NCBI GenBank assembly: GCA_033439765.1
Contig: JAULSN010000004.1
Span: forward strand, 382,001 to 446,000
DNA: 64,000 bases
DNA from: Lasiosphaeria ovina
Lineage: Eukaryota > Ascomycota > Sordariomycetes > Sordariales > Lasiosphaeriaceae
Direction of reading: 5' to 3'
In this document: piece by piece, positions 1 to 11,274 of the stretch
How the letters are laid out: each line of letters begins with the position of its first letter
Numbering within the stretch: position 1 is the first letter of the stretch
Program-made: the position numbers and the translations under genes
The notes under the pieces: model-generated
Told to the model about the DNA's origin: nothing
Database searches by the model: none
The model's input: the letters and a program-made list of their open reading frames with translations, nothing else

Positions 1-2980
1 ACAGGCGAGATAGTCTGGGTGAACAGCCGGTTCCTAACGTACCGGGGGCAGACGTCGGGCGACTTGGCGGCCGACCCCTGGGGGAGCATTCACCCAGATG
101 ACCGCGAGGAGTACCTTCGTGCCTGGAGCCAATCTGTCCGGACCGGCGAACAGTTCTCGCGAACCGTCCGGATCCGGCGTTTTGACGGGGCCTACCGCTG
201 GTTCTACGCCCGTGCCGTTGCCTCCAAGGACAAGCGGGGCGTCATTCTGCAGTTCCTGGGGTCCTACATGGACATCCACGACCAACACATTGCCGAGCTG
301 AGAGCAGCGCGACAGGAGGAGATTGAAGCTTCCGAGGCCAAGCACCGCCTGCTCGCCAACCTAATCCCGCAAATCATCTTCACCGCCACTGAGGATGAGG
401 GCATCACATTTGCCAACGAGCAGTGGCTATCATATACAGGCCAGAGCTTCGACGACGCGTTGGGCTTGGGATTCATGGACTATGTGCACCCTGACGACCT
501 CGCCAAATGCCGGATACCGAACGACAGGCCGCCAACGCCCCTCTTTAGCAAAGGACATGAGCACTCGGGCTCGACTGGCAAGATCTCGGTTGCATCCGAC
601 GGCAACATCCGAGGCGTGCACCAGGCGCTGTCGCGGAACAACAGCTCTAGCAGCGGCTCGGTGTATGAGCTCCAGAGCGCTAATCTTGTCGAGCTCGCTA
701 AGAAGGGGGTGATCCGGGTCTCGACAGATAGCAACGGCCGAGTTTCGTACACGACCGAGATACGGCTGCGGTCCAAGAGTGGCGAGTATCGGTGGCATCT
801 CGTTCGGTGTGTTGAGATCGACAATGTCGACTTTGGCAATGGGGCTAGCTCGTTCTTTGGGTCTGCCACTGACATTAACGACCTGAAGCTTCTCGAGACG
901 AAGTTGAAGGAGGCGATGGAATCGAAAGGCCGTTTCCTAAGCAACATGTCGCACGAGATTAGGACACCTCTCATTGGGATATCTGGCATGGTCAGCTTCC
1001 TTCAGGACACGACGCTCAACGAAGAGCAGCGAGACTACACCAACACGATCCAGACCAGCGCCAACAGCCTGCTCATGATCATCAATGACATCCTCGATCT
1101 TTCCAAGGTTGATGCCGGAATGATGAAGCTGAACTTTGAATGGTTCCACACACGGTCCCTCATCGAAGACGTCAACGAGCTCGTGTCGACCATGGCCATT
1201 GCGAAGCGTCTTGAGCTCAACTACATTGTCGATGAAGATGTCCCCGCATGGGTTAAGGGGGACAAGGTGCGGATTCGCCAGGTGCTGCTCAACGTCATTG
1301 GCAATGCCATCAAGTTTACCAGTCAAGGAGAAGTCTTTAGCAGATGCAAGGTTGCAACTCCCAAGGACAAGGAGCTTGCCGACGATGAAATCATGCTCGA
1401 GTTCTCCATCATTGACACGGGTAGGGGTTTCACCGAAGAAGAGGCCGAGTTGATTTTCAAGCCCTTCAGCCAGATTGACGGGAGCAGCACTCGCCAGCAC
1501 GGAGGGAGCGGGCTGGGTCTGGTAATCTCGCGTCAGCTGGCCGAGCTTCACGGCGGCGGAATGGAAGGGACGGCGGTCCCCGGCAAAGGATCCACGTTTA
1601 CCTTTTCGGCGAAATTTGGGCTACCAACTGGCCAGGACCGCCCGGATTTGTCGTCACCCCCCCAGCCGACACCGGGATTGATGAGAGACGTGCATCTGAC
1701 TTCTCAGCAACAAACAATTGCCAGCAAGTTGCATCAGAAGACGTCGCCTGAGGCGAGCCCGTCGACAGATGCCAACCCTGGATCTCCGGCAGTAGTTTCT
1801 AGCAGCAGCTCAGAGCCGTCGGCGTTCTCGGACAGAACACAGCTGACCAATCGCTCATCCATGTCTTCTGTCAATGCAAGCGTCAATGTTGGGTTGGCCC
1901 GGTTCAGTGAGGCCGCTCGGGCCAGCGGGCAAGATCTGTCGCAGATGAAGCTGGAGATGCCGACAGATAGGTCCTCGTCCGGCACTACGCCTACCGGAAA
2001 CAGCGTCGTCACGCCTGCCGCCGCGAGCGAATTCCGGCCCCCTATGTACTCGATCTTGATCATCTGCCCGCAGACACACAGCCGCGAAGCAACAACGAGA
2101 CACATTGAGATGACGCTACCCAAGGACATTCCGCATCAGATTTCAGCACTGTCGTCGGTAAAGGAGGCCGAAAAGCTTATTGGAGGCGACGACGCGGTTT
2201 TGTTTACCCACATTGTCGTCAATCTGCCGCTCCCACAAGACATCATCGAGCTCATGGATGTAATCATGAACTCCAACACTATCGGCAAGGCTACGATACT
2301 AATCCTTTCCGACTCGGTCCAGAGGCAGGCTGTGATGAAACAGGTGGCCAATACCAAGTACGAAGAGATGTTCTCGCAGAACAAGGTGTCGTACATCTAC
2401 AAGCCGGTCAAGCCCTCCCGGTTTGCCGTCATCTTCGATCCCGCCAAGGAACGTGATCTCAGCATAGACCGCAACCGGTCGACAGCGCAGAAGCTAGTCG
2501 AGAATCAGAAGCAGAGCTACGTCGAGGCGGAGAAGAAGATGGGGAACAAGGGCTACAAGGTGCTCTTGGTCGAGGACAATCCGGTGAACCAGAAGGTGCT
2601 GCAAAAGTACCTGAAGAAGGTGGGCATTGCTGTCGAGCTTGCGGCGGACGGCGTCGAGTGTACCGAGACGGTATTTTCCAAGCCCCACGAATACTATTCT
2701 CTTATCTTGGTAAGTTCTGGTCTTCATTTCTTTTGGATTATGTCTAATTGGTCTCGTATAGTGTGATCTACACATGCCACGCAAGGACGGGTACCAAGCT
2801 TGCCGCGAGATACGTCAGTGGGAGGCGCGCGAGAAATTACCGGCGGTGCCCATCGTTGCGCTGTCGGCCAACGTCATGTCGGACGTGCAGGAGAAGTGCG
2901 TCGTGGCGGGGTTCAACGACTACGTGACCAAGCCGGTCGACTTTATTGCCCTCAGCAACGTCCTCTCGCAGTTCCTCTGA
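1..2980 (+). CDS. Hybrid histidine kinase with PAS domains, 3' part (5' end outside window)
   Basis: A sensor kinase of a multistep phosphorelay: it autophosphorylates on His and passes phosphate to its own receiver Asp, then normally to a HPt protein. The frame is open to base 1, so the gene begins upstream. Two exons are inferred: up to 2709 and 2762-2980, with a 52-nt phase-0 GT-AG intron. About 975 residues are visible. In order: the end of one PAS/PAC (residues about 20-95), a second PAS (about 115-290, with a Ser-rich insert), the HisKA H-box SHEIRTPL with His codon 952-954, HATPase N-box Asn (codon 1303), DTGRGF (1414) and GGSGLGL (about 1501), a long Ser/Thr/Pro linker, and a receiver beginning VLLVEDNPVNQ. 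The acceptor Asp in CDLHMPRKDG is codon 2765-2767 and the conserved Lys of VTKPVD is near 2930. It resembles the Fos-1/TcsA or DCC-1 type of fungal PAS hybrid kinases; the exact group is uncertain. Confidence 0.93.
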
Positions 2981-3793
2981 GGTGGGCAGGAATAGGAGAG
3001 GAGGAACATTATGTGACTAATTAAACAACACCCAACGCGCATCCACACCTAGACAAACCTGCACACGAACACACGAATACACATGTTCGACACGCGACGT
3101 ACATACATTATTACTTCAGAGGACTCATTCAGCAGAAAAGCGTGGATAATACGCAACTGCACATAGCACTAAGCGGAGCAAATTCTTGTTTAATTTATTA
3201 TCAAGCTTTTTTCATGACTTTGCATTGTTTGCCGGGACACGATTGTGTAGTAGGAGTATTCTAGGAGGTACTGGTACTGGCAATGGAGGGAGGGACGGAC
3301 GGCAAAACCTGGGTGGGTCGGAGTAGACAGCCTGCATGTGTACATTTCTTCTTTCATTGAGAATCGTTGCCGCATTTTCATGAGGCCTCTCATCCATCCA
3401 TCCATCCCCTTTCATGTTTCATCTTATAGGAGGTTTTTTTCTCTCTTTTCTTCTCTAATGGTTTTGGGAACATGGAGTTTAGGGTTCGTGGTATTTGGGG
3501 TTCAGGTTTGGTTCAGCTCATTTCTTACTTTATACTCCTCTCCTTCCTGAGTGAAGACAGGACGAGGCGAGGCGAGGAAAGGCAAAGCCAAGCGAGGCGA
3601 GGCCAGGAAAAGGAGGGTTTCTTATAGTGAAAAGAAAAATAAATATTCAAGCAACTATGGCAAGTAACAGTTGGTATCGTACACGGTAAATGGTGAATGG
3701 CTATTGACACAGGGGGTATGTATTTCCTTTACCGTGGGAAAGGGGGCTTCTGAAGCTGAACGTACGGTAGCCACTGAAGCCACCGACGACAAA

Positions 3794-3883
3794 TTCCGGT
3801 TTTAAAAGTCTGATGGCGGAAAGAACGCGTTTCGAACGCAGCGAGCAGCCCGCCGCAGGCGCCACGGGAGGGCCGCCGGAGGC
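3794..3883 (+). repeat. Dispersed repeat copy A (pairs with 15138-15219)
   Basis: A GC-rich core reading GCAGCGAGCAGCCCG and then GGAGGGCCGCCGGAGGC recurs in inverted orientation at 15138-15219, with only a few mismatches and small gaps. Upstream of the core both copies also share TTCCGG, AGTCT and AAAGAACG in the same order. This is most simply a diverged tail of a dispersed element. No terminal repeat or target-site duplication is evident, so the element class cannot be given. Confidence 0.7.
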
Positions 3884-4383
3884 AATCTAGGTGTCTACCT
3901 CGCTAGTTGGGTTGGTAGGGAGCAAGTTCTCACTTGATAGTAATATATAGGTTACCTGTGCTGGATATGGGCTGAAGGGTTGAGGACGAGGACTGAGGTG
4001 GTGATGGGGTGTGATCTATCTTCCTGTGGTGAGGATTGTGTGTTGCCGGTGAAGCAGAGAGGAAGACAAAAAAGAAAAAAAGGGGGGGATAGCTTATTGC
4101 ATTTGTTATTCCGAACAATGTGGAAAATGTTTAGCAAAGGTGAAGAGGTCAGTTTGTGGCAGGTTATGAACGAGAAACTGCCGTCTTCTTGTGGAGTTTT
4201 AGTTGACTTAATGTAATGATTCGGCCGCTTTTCGAGACTGGTGGTAACTCGCGATACGCTAACCAGGGAGAGCCAACCTAGCGCCCGCTTCCAGCTGACA
4301 GCTGCTGCCGGATGCCACGCCTTCGGCCCCACTTGGCGCCCGCCGCGAGGAAGGAGCTTGGTCCAGCATCTGAACTTTTTCGA

Positions 4384-4402
4384 GGGGGGGGGGGGGGGGG
4401 GG
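4384..4402 (+). repeat. Poly-G tract (19 G)
   Basis: An uninterrupted run of 19 G lies about 250 bases before the CCT3 start codon. Such a run can form quadruplex structures and is a typical place for length errors in sequencing. Confidence 0.9.
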
Positions 4403-4652
4403 TCCATCCCACCTGAAGCTGCCTGCCTGCCTACCAGTTGGCGATTAAGTGGAGGCAACAAATTCACATCCGAACAAACAACTACACACACCCGCAACTG
4501 CCACCGCCGCTTAACTCGCCTGACCCGGACGCCGTCGGAACCTGAATTTCCCGAGTCCACAGCGTGTCCGAGTTCTGGACCAACGCCGAGAAGCGAGCAC
4601 CTAGGCGGAAAGTAAATAATTATTCAAGTGACGAACCCACAGCACCGGTAAG

Positions 4653-6622
4653 ATGCAGGCACCTGTCGTAGTGATGAGTATGTTGCTCCCCTCCCCAGTC
4701 CCGGGCCCAAGCCGGCTTTCTGCGCCGGCCAAGTCGGCTAACATGCGCACCGCGCTCCGCAGACACCAATAGCGGTGAGAGGCAGACTGGGCGCAAAGCC
4801 CAGATGTCCAACATCGCCGCCGCCAAGACGTATGTCATCTCCACTCTCCTCTGCCCGCACGAGTCTGCAAGCTAACCTGCCTACGTGTCCTGCAGCGTCG
4901 CCGACATCATCCGGTCGTGCCTCGGCCCCAAGGCCATGCTCAAGATGCTCCTCGACCCCATGGGCGGCATCGTGCTGACCAACGACGGCCACGCCATCCT
5001 CCGCGAGATCGAGGTGTCGCACCCGGCCGCCAAGAGCATGATCGAGCTCAGCCGGACCCAAGACGAGGAGGTCGGCGACGGCACCACAACCGTCATCATC
5101 CTGGGTGAGCTCTACATGACCCTGACTGGGGGGAGGGGGAGGGGGAGGTTGCTAACAGAGAAACAGCCGGCGAGATCCTGGCGCAGGCGCTCCCGCAGCT
5201 GGAGCGCAACATCCACCCCGTCGTCATCATCCAGGCCTTCAAGCGGGCGCTCAAGGACGCGCTGCAGATTGTCGACGACATCTCGATGCCCATCGACATC
5301 AACGATGACAAGGCCATGCACGGGCTCATCTCGTCGTCGATCGGCACCAAGTTCGTATCGCGGTGGTCGGAGCTCATGTGCAGCCTAGCACTCAAGGCGG
5401 TGCGCACCGTGGCGTGGGAGGTGGGCAACGGCAAGCGCGAGGTCGACATCAAGCGGTACGCGCGCGTCGAGAAGGTGCCCGGCGGCGAGATCGAGGACAG
5501 CCGCGTGCTGGACGGCGTCATGCTCAACAAGGACATCACGCACCCCAAGATGCGCCGCAAGATCGAGAACCCGCGCATCATCCTGCTCGACTGCACGCTC
5601 GAGTACAAGAAGGGCGAGTCGCAGACAAACATTGAGATCTCCAAGGAGGAGGACTGGAACCGCATCCTGCAGATCGAGGAGGAGCAGGTCAAGACCATGT
5701 GCGAACACATCCTGGCGCTCAACCCGGACCTGGTCATTACAGAAAAGGGCGTCTCCGGTGAGTTCCTTTTTTGACGTTCTATGAATGCCGCTCACACGTG
5801 TAGATCTCGCACAACACTACCTCATGAAGGGCAACGTGACGGCGCTGCGGCGCGTGCGCAAGACGGACAACAACCGGATATCGAGAGCCACGGGGGCCAC
5901 CATCGTGAATCGGGTAGAGGACCTGCAGGAGTCGGACGTGGGCACGCAGTGCGGCCTGTTCGAGATTGAGAAGATTGGCGACGAGTACTTCACCTTCCTC
6001 ACAAAGTGCAAGTCACCAAAGGCGTGCACCATCCTGCTCCGGGGTCCGTCCAAGGACGTGCTCAACGAGGTCGAGCGCAACCTGCAGGACGCCATGGGCG
6101 TGGCCCGCAACGTCATGTTCCACCCTAGGCTGTCGCCCGGCGGCGGCGCCACCGAGATGGCCGTGTCGGTGCGACTAGCCCAGATGGCCAAGTCCATCGA
6201 GGGCGTGCAGCAGTGGCCCTACAAGGCCGTGGCCGAGGCCCTCGAGGTCATCCCGCGCACGCTCATCCAGAACGCCGGCAAGAGCCCCGTCCGCGTGCTG
6301 ACCGACCTGCGCGCCAGGCACGCCGAGGGCAAGAGCTCGTGGGGCATCAACGGCGACACGGGCGTGCTCGTCGACATGAAGGAGTACGGCGTGTGGGAGC
6401 CCGAGGCCATCAAGGTGCAGAGCATGAAGACTGCGATCGAGGTGCGTTTCTATTGTCTATGCAGACCCGCTGTGTTTATTGGGTCCCGTGTTTATTACGT
6501 GCTGACTGACCATTTATCTTATCCTACAGGCTGCCTGTCTCTTATTGAGAGTGGACGATATCTGCAGCGCCAGAAAGGCCCAGCCGGGCGTTGGCACCGG
6601 CGCCGCCGGAGGAGATGATTAG
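4653..6622 (+). CDS. CCT3: Cytosolic chaperonin TCP-1 ring complex, gamma subunit
   Basis: A subunit of the eukaryotic CCT/TRiC chaperonin, which folds actin, tubulin and other cytosolic proteins in an ATP cycle. Six exons are inferred: 4653-4677, 4763-4829, 4896-5104, 5167-5757, 5804-6441 and 6530-6622. They give 540 residues, normal for the family. The N-terminus [20 protein letters not shown] and the following [19 protein letters not shown] match the conserved start of CCT gamma, which fixes the tiny 25-nt first exon. The nucleotide-binding motif [15 protein letters not shown] spans the exon 3/4 junction. The family motif [13 protein letters not shown] is near 6130. The C-terminus ends in a flexible Gly-rich tail with GGDD. 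All introns are GT-AG and phases agree throughout. It is convergent with the next gene, with 264 bases between stop codons. Confidence 0.97.
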
Positions 6623-6886
6623 ATGTAACGGTCTGGGCCTGAGAGCCGGTCGGTTACTGTTTTGGGAGGTCGGGGGGCGGGGGGGTGTGTGCCCGCCCGC
6701 TATCGTCCTCCGCCGAGAAAAAAACCATGTAGTAAAATGCCCCTATAGACCTGGCCATGGTAGACAAAAGGGTTTTCCGTGAACCGGCCCCCTCTCGCAT
6801 GCATCATGATCCGTCTACTGCTGTCTGCCCGGCACGTGTCTAGTCTATTTTTGGTGTCAAGATGGTGAATGGTGATGTGTTCCCCC

Positions 6887-7630
6887 TCAATCGTCGTCGT
6901 GAATGATCAGCCCCGATTCGCCGGCCGTTCCCCCCTCCGATTGCGTTGTGCCGGTAGACTGCCCTCCTCCGCGTGAAGCGGCCGTACTGGGAGAGGAGTT
7001 GTTGGTGTTGGCGGAATTTGAATTCCCTCCTCCCACGTCACTGCTCTTCTCACCGCCCGCCGTCGCCGACGCCTCGTCTCCTCCAGCAGCCGCATCCGCG
7101 CTCTTCCCCCCTCCCCCGCCACCATTCGCAACCGCCGTACCGCTATCACCTCCCTGCTTCTGTCCCCCACCCGTTCCCTTCCCCGCCTTATTCTTCTTCC
7201 GCTCCCGCTTCTCGCGATTCTTCCGCGTCTTCTCCGCATCCGCCTCCAGCCGCGCGCGCTGCGCCGCCGCAAAGTCGGCGGCTGCCAGCTCAACCGCCAC
7301 GTCCTCGTCCATCGCCCGCAGCCGCTCGTACTCGCGCCGCCGCGCCGCCTTGTACACGTGGAACTCGCCGCTGCCGGCGCCCGCGCTCGACCCCTGCACG
7401 TTGGCGACGATTTCCGGTGGGGCGGCACTGGCGAGGGCACGCCGTGCAACGGTGCCGGGAGGTGGCGGGAGGCGGATCTCTTGCTCGGGGTGTGCAAAGA
7501 GCGCTTCGAGGTCGGCGGCCTGTGCGGCGGTCGGCGTGGCGGAGGTCTTGAGTTTCTTGGCGGGTGGCCGCCGGGCGCTGCGCCGCGGGTCGGCGGAGAG
7601 GGGGATGCTTTCGGGCCCGGGGGCGGACAT
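6887..7630 (-). CDS. DUF1168 / PRKRIP1-like protein
   Basis: A 247-residue single-exon protein. The diagnostic block is GSSAGAGSGEFHVYKAARRR followed by EYERLRAMDED, the signature of the DUF1168 family. Its animal member PRKRIP1 binds double-stranded RNA and sits in the catalytic-step-II spliceosome. After it comes an Arg/Glu-rich helix and a strongly basic stretch (residues about 155-175, with KNREKRERKKNK), then a Gly/Ala/Ser-rich disordered tail ending in acidic residues. The start is the ATG at 7630 (MSAPGPES); the frame stays open upstream but has no earlier ATG. The plus-strand frame over the same bases is a shadow caused by the biased composition. Role in splicing is inferred from the family. 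Confidence 0.9.
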   Translation of the reverse strand: MSAPGPESIPLSADPRRSARRPPAKKLKTSATPTAAQAADLEALFAHPEQEIRLPPPPGTVARRALASAAPPEIVANVQGSSAGAGSGEFHVYKAARRREYERLRAMDEDVAVELAAADFAAAQRARLEADAEKTRKNREKRERKKNKAGKGTGGGQKQGGDSGTAVANGGGGGGKSADAAAGGDEASATAGGEKSSDVGGGNSNSANTNNSSPSTAASRGGGQSTGTTQSEGGTAGESGLIIHDDD

Positions 7631-9307
7631 GGCGAGTGTTCTGACCGAGCGTGGGGTTTGTGTGGGTGCAATCAAAGACTGTCGTGCGCGTGCGCGTGCG
7701 TGTGTGTTGAGTTGGGGTTGAGTTGAGTTGGAAGGGTGATGTTGCGTTGCGTTGCGTTGCGTTGCGTTGCGTTGCGTCGTCGACGATGAGCTAAAGTTAC
7801 GGCGCGGTATTCGCGGTACGTTTCTTACGCGGTCAGGTCAGGGAAGCTCGAGGTCGCGTCGGCCGTGCAATGCACTAAAAACGGTCGGCGGGCTGGTGTG
7901 GCGCAGGCGGGGCTGCTGCTGGCGAGAGCTGAACGGAGAGAGGCTTTCTTCTTATCTACAATGTATCAATTTATAATTGACTTCCTAGCTAGGGATTGGT
8001 CAGTTACGAAATGGATAATTGGGGCTGGTCGATCGCCCCTGAAGGGCCGTTCAGCGCCCCTTGCTAACTTACCTAGGCTAGGTAGGTAGGCAAGGCAATC
8101 TTTGAGTGCGGATGCCCAGACTACGGAATAGTTGCGCGTTATTTTAGTTATTACGGTGGTATCCCTCTCTTCTAACTTCTGTGCTTTTCTCTCGGGACAT
8201 TTTCAATATCACACCCTCTCTAGCAGCTGAAGAAAAGGTAATAAAAAGCAAGAATGCCTCTGCATCACCAACACAACTCTCGGTGTAGCGCACATCATTG
8301 CCTATCCAGACCAACGTCCAAGTCAGCATCACCAATACGTACTGTGCCGATGCGGTTTATCTGTTGGTTGGTGATGAGAGACATGTTCGCCGTGCCCCGC
8401 GACTAACAGGGCGCTTGATTCGCTTAGCCGCCCGAAGCAAGCGAGACTCGGCGCCCAACTGCCGGCTCAACAGGCCCTTGACAGGCACTGCAGAATCATC
8501 CGACGTCTGATTGGCAGCCTCAAAGGCGCCCATCCCCTCCAGTCCAGCAGCCCAGAAATTTCCAATCCGCTGCCCTGGGACGGGACCTCACGCGAGCGCA
8601 TCCAGCCGATATCGCCACTCATCGCCCTTTGCTTGCCCCTCCATCTGCATCGGCCGTCGGCGGAGAGGACCGCTGCCCAAGGCTGCATGCATGCACTTGG
8701 CGGCAGCACATCAATTTGCCTTGTCAGGCGCTGCGTGCCTGCACCGTGCAAGGAATCCAAAGCGCGCGTATGGAGTCTACAGACGAACCTAAGAACTCGA
8801 AACGTCAAGTCAAGGTTTGGTGGGGCCTTTATGTGTCCAAGCCCAACTGCAGCTGCCCATGTCCATGCCCGCCCGTCGCTTGTGACTGACGTCTGCATTT
8901 GTAATATCTCGAGACTTTTCCCGCGCCGTGCTTGTTGAGACGAAAGCCCTCGTGTTATATGCCGCGGTGCTCCTGCCTCGAGTTCAAACTTTACTCTCCC
9001 CAGAAGTTAAAACCACCAGCCTCGTGTCTCCGTCTACCTGGCACACACATCCAACACCAAAACATTCACTCTTTCCGCTGCCCGGAGCTCGTTGTCTGTC
9101 GTAGTGACCTACCTGACCTCGACCCACCGCCGCTCGCTTCAGCTGCGCCCCTCTCCACCAACGCCTTCAACGGCCACCAAGATATTGGACCTGGCCGCCG
9201 CTTCTACAGCCAACTAATCCGCGAGCCAACCCATCTCGCTGCTGTGTCTGCCTCGAGCTGACTCTGCCGTGCTGAGCTTTGTGCTTTGTACCACGCCTAC
9301 CGCCGCC
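7631..9307. other. Divergent promoter region between the DUF1168 gene and the DET1-like gene
   Basis: It contains the 5' flanks of two divergent genes. A GTTGC tandem array lies at 7741-7775. The middle (about 7960-8200) is AT-rich with CCTAGGTAGG-type motifs. From about 8400 on it is C-rich and probably becomes the leader of the DET1-like gene. No convincing gene is seen. Confidence 0.65.
7741..7775 (+). repeat. GTTGC minisatellite, 7 copies
   Basis: Seven perfect tandem copies of GTTGC lie about 110 bases upstream of the start codon of the minus-strand DUF1168 gene, inside its promoter or leader. Confidence 0.95.
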
Positions 9308-10348
9308 ATGGGGAAACCAAGACTCCTCATCTTGATCAGACACGCCCAGTCCGAGGGAAACAGTATGGCCGCCTGGCCCCTTGAAACGACGCGGCCGTTG
9401 CGCCAAGGCTAATGACTGCCGCCACAGAGAACCGCGACATCCACCAGACAATCCCCGACCACCGCGTCAAGCTGACCCAGGATGGCTGGCAGCAGGCGTA
9501 CGAGGCCGGTCGCCGCCTGCGCGAGATGCTGCGGGCCGACGACACCCTGCACTTCTTCACCAGCCCCTACCGCCGCACCCGCGAGACCACCGAGGGCATC
9601 CTAGCCACCCTAACCAGCGACGACCCCGAGCCCAGCCCCTTCAAGCGCAACAACATCAAGGTCTACGAGGAGCCGCGCCTTCGCGAGCAGGACTTTGGCA
9701 ACTTCCAGCCCTGCAGCGCCGAGATGGAGCGCATGTGGCAGGAGCGTGCCGACTACGGCCACTTCTTCTACCGCATCCCCAACGGCGAGAGCGCCGCCGA
9801 CGCCTACGACCGCGTGAGCGGCTTCAACGAGAGCCTGTGGCGGCAGTTCGGCGAGGACGACTTTGCGAGCGTCTGTGTCCTAGTTACCCACGGCCTCATG
9901 TCCCGCGTCTTCCTCATGAAGTGGTACCACTTCAGCGTCGAGTACTTTGAGGACCTACGCAACGTCAACCACTGCGAGTTTCTGATCATGCGCAAGGACG
10001 AAGGGAGCGGTAAGTTCATACTCGAAAACGAGCTGCGGACGTGGTCGGAGCTCAAGAGGCAGCGGGCCCTGCTCGACAAGGATAAAGACAAGGACAAGGA
10101 CAAGGACAAGGACAAGGAGGGGGGGACGCCCAAGGAGACCGCAAACAGTAAGGACAGCTCCACGCTCGCTCGCGCCCTCTCTGCCACCGCCAGTGCCAGT
10201 CCTGCTTCTTATGCCGTCGGCTCGCCTGACATCCGCCGGAGGTGGGGAGGCTGCCCCGACGGCTGCAACCACGACAAGAGCTTCAAGATCCGCCAGACGC
10301 TGGCTGACCTGGTGAAGAGCGACAGCATCACCTCTGATGATCCCGCCG

Positions 10349-10379
<31 letters not shown>

Positions 10380-11141
10380 TACAGGCAGCGAGGTTAGCGG
10401 CAGCGGCGCCGGCCGAGGTGGCAGTGGCAGCAGCAGCAGTAACAACGGCTCTGGCTCGAGCGGCGCCACCGTGACCGCCGACGCCGGTGAGGGCAGCACG
10501 GCTCATACCAAGACGCAGGGCATCGCCAACCCTTCGTTCAATGGCACTGCCAACAGCCACACAATCCTCAGCCGGCGGCCCGCTGCCAAGCGCTTCCAGT
10601 CAATCACCACCAACGGCGGTGATGGTCTGCTGTCGCCGGCTGCGGCGCTGGGCGGAGGCGGCCCGAAGATTGACGTGACCAAGGCGCGGGAGGACATTGT
10701 GTCGAGTCCCGACGGCACGCCGTCCTTCATCTCGGTCGAGGACCGGCTGCGCAGCCATCTTAAGAGTCCCAACGTGCCGCCGCGGCCTTTTGAGCGCGCC
10801 CAGCTGCACCTGGGACGCGACTTTGGCGGCACCTACAGCGGGCACAACAGCGTCGTGGCCAGCGACGTCGACTCATCCGAGGACGACGAGCACCGGAGGA
10901 GGGGCACCGCCCCCGCCGTCGCTAACGGGACTGGGGCCGTGGCCAGGACCGGGACCAGCGTGGCGGGGCTCGCTCCCGTCCTCCCGCCCTTCCCCCACCA
11001 CGGCAACCGGGCAGACCGCGACCGCAGCCGCATGGGCCGCGGCATGCGTGCGAACCGGCTAGGCGACCATCCGCATAGTAGCGACGGCGAGCATGAGACC
11101 GACGGCGAGCGCGGCGACGAAGGCGGCACGTCTCCCGAGCC

Positions 11142-11177
<36 letters not shown>

Positions 11178-11274
11178 AAACGAGCTGGTGCGCACGCTGA
11201 CCGATGAGGCCGATGAGGCGCTCCTGCGCAGGGCCGAGCAAGAGGACAAGAGCATCCAGGGGAGCGTGTATTAG
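9308..11274 (+). CDS. Phosphoglycerate-mutase-family (histidine phosphatase) protein, DET1-like
   Basis: Two exons, 9308-9362 and 9428-11274, joined by a 65-nt GT-AG intron, give 633 residues. The N-terminal half is a histidine-phosphatase fold: RHAQSEGN at residues 11-18 carries the catalytic His, SPYRRTRET follows near residue 75, and VTHGLMSR supplies the second His. The close match to fungal proteins related to yeast Det1 (acid phosphatase linked to sterol trafficking) is from memory of the family. The motif is RHA instead of the commoner RHG. The C-terminal half is disordered: DK dipeptide repeats coded near 10075-10120, an Ala run near 10345-10380, Gly/Ser stretches, and 12 or more Asp coded near 11142-11177. 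The initiator has a good context (CGCCGCCATGG). Confidence 0.9.

Larger units (their letters stand above)
2981..4652. other. Intergenic: kinase 3' flank and CCT3 promoter
   Basis: No credible coding sequence is seen. The first 700 bases are a T/A-rich 3' flank. A short dispersed repeat lies at about 3794-3883 (own entry) and a run of 19 G at 4384-4402. The last 250 bases are C/A-rich and serve as promoter and leader of CCT3. Open frames here, such as the minus-strand frame at 3952-4560, are low-complexity and lack a recognisable domain. Confidence 0.7.

Noticed and set aside
7631..7675. Longer N-terminus of the DUF1168 protein
   Set aside because: The extended frame would need a TTG start; the first ATG is at 7630.
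6903..7721. A 272-codon plus-strand frame over the DUF1168 gene
   Set aside because: It is the antisense shadow of a GC-rich coding region; the minus strand has the recognisable DUF1168 block, and this frame has only Pro/Ser/Arg-rich sequence.
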